Assembly: GCA_902795095.1 (NCBI GenBank)
Contig: CADBKB010000087.1
Coordinates: forward strand, 1-6,116
DNA: 6,116 nucleotides
From: Oscillospiraceae bacterium
GTDB taxonomy: Bacteria > Bacillota_A > Clostridia > Oscillospirales > Oscillospiraceae
Reading direction: 5' to 3'
Shown: positions 5,983-6,116 of the stretch, piece after piece
How positions within the stretch are numbered: position 1 is the stretch's first letter
Layout: every line of letters begins with the position of its first letter
Made by a program: the position numbers and the translations under genes
The notes under the pieces: model-generated
What the model was told of the DNA's origin: nothing
What the model saw: only the letters and a program-made list of their open reading frames with translations
The model's database searches: none

Positions 5983-6116
5983 GGGCGGATGTGGGCATCC
6001 TCCCCTACGGGGGCGCGAGGAGTAAGGAGACGGAGGCGGGCAGCAAACGGGCCGATGTGGGCATCGGCCCCTACGGGTGCGCAAGGAGTAAGGAGACGGA
6101 GGCGGGCAGCAGGCGG
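5983..6116. repeat. 66-bp tandem repeat with hairpins, running off the window
   Basis: Two copies (5983-6048 and 6049-6114) match at 59 of 66 positions, and the last two bases GG agree with the start of a third. Each copy opens with a hairpin with loop TGGG: GGGCGGATG/CATCCTCCC in copy 1 (one mismatch) and GGGCCGATG/CATCGGCCC in copy 2 (perfect). One stem pair changes from G-C to C-G between copies, so the structure seems to be kept. After the hairpin comes CCCCTACGGGG or its variant, then an identical purine-rich block (AGGAGTAAGGAGACGGAGG). No open frame makes sense across it. The full array length cannot be seen. Confidence 0.8.

Noticed and set aside
5983..6116. CRISPR array
   Set aside because: The repeats abut each other with no variable spacers, so this is a tandem repeat.

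Overview
The window looks like chromosome from a high-GC gut-type Firmicute, most likely an Oscillospiraceae/Ruminococcaceae-like member of Clostridia. This is inferred from the strong C/G bias at third codon positions, the clostridial ribosome binding sites (AAGGAGG, AGAAAGGA), a secreted protein built from a Cthe_2159-like carbohydrate-binding beta-helix plus 'TTYTCSKCGDSY' repeats and a FIVAR-like helical module, and GC-rich hairpin repeats in the last intergenic region. No species can be named from sequence alone.

Layout. (1) Bases 1-2441, minus strand: the 5' 813 codons of a large secreted protein whose C-terminus lies beyond the window. Because the frame has no stop inside the window, it is easily missed in favour of a long but meaningless antisense frame on the plus strand. 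(2) 2442-2889: a divergent intergenic region. It has an extended -10 promoter firing left, a near-consensus sigma-A-type promoter (TTGACA-17-TATGAT) firing right, and several short palindromes between them. (3) 2890-5702, plus strand: a compact three-gene cluster of glmM (phosphoglucosamine mutase), a stand-alone left-handed beta-helix acetyltransferase resembling only the C-terminal half of GlmU, and nagB (glucosamine-6-phosphate deaminase). It ends in a strong intrinsic terminator at 5726-5752. (4) 5753-6116: non-coding and repeat-rich. It holds an approximately 154-bp element with inverted ends and a central hairpin, then a 66-bp tandem repeat whose copies each carry a hairpin with a compensatory base-pair change. 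The repeat runs off the right edge.

How the genes fit together. All three plus-strand genes centre on glucosamine phosphate. GlmM converts GlcN-6-P to GlcN-1-P. The beta-helix protein keeps the residues that GlmU uses to acetylate GlcN-1-P to GlcNAc-1-P. NagB links GlcN-6-P to fructose-6-P and ammonia. The cluster therefore covers the hexosamine branch point on the way to UDP-GlcNAc, but lacks both GlmS and the uridylyltransferase half of GlmU. The split GlmU activity and its pairing with NagB are the most interesting biology here. The divergent surface protein has no demonstrable functional tie to this cluster beyond sharing the intergenic region.
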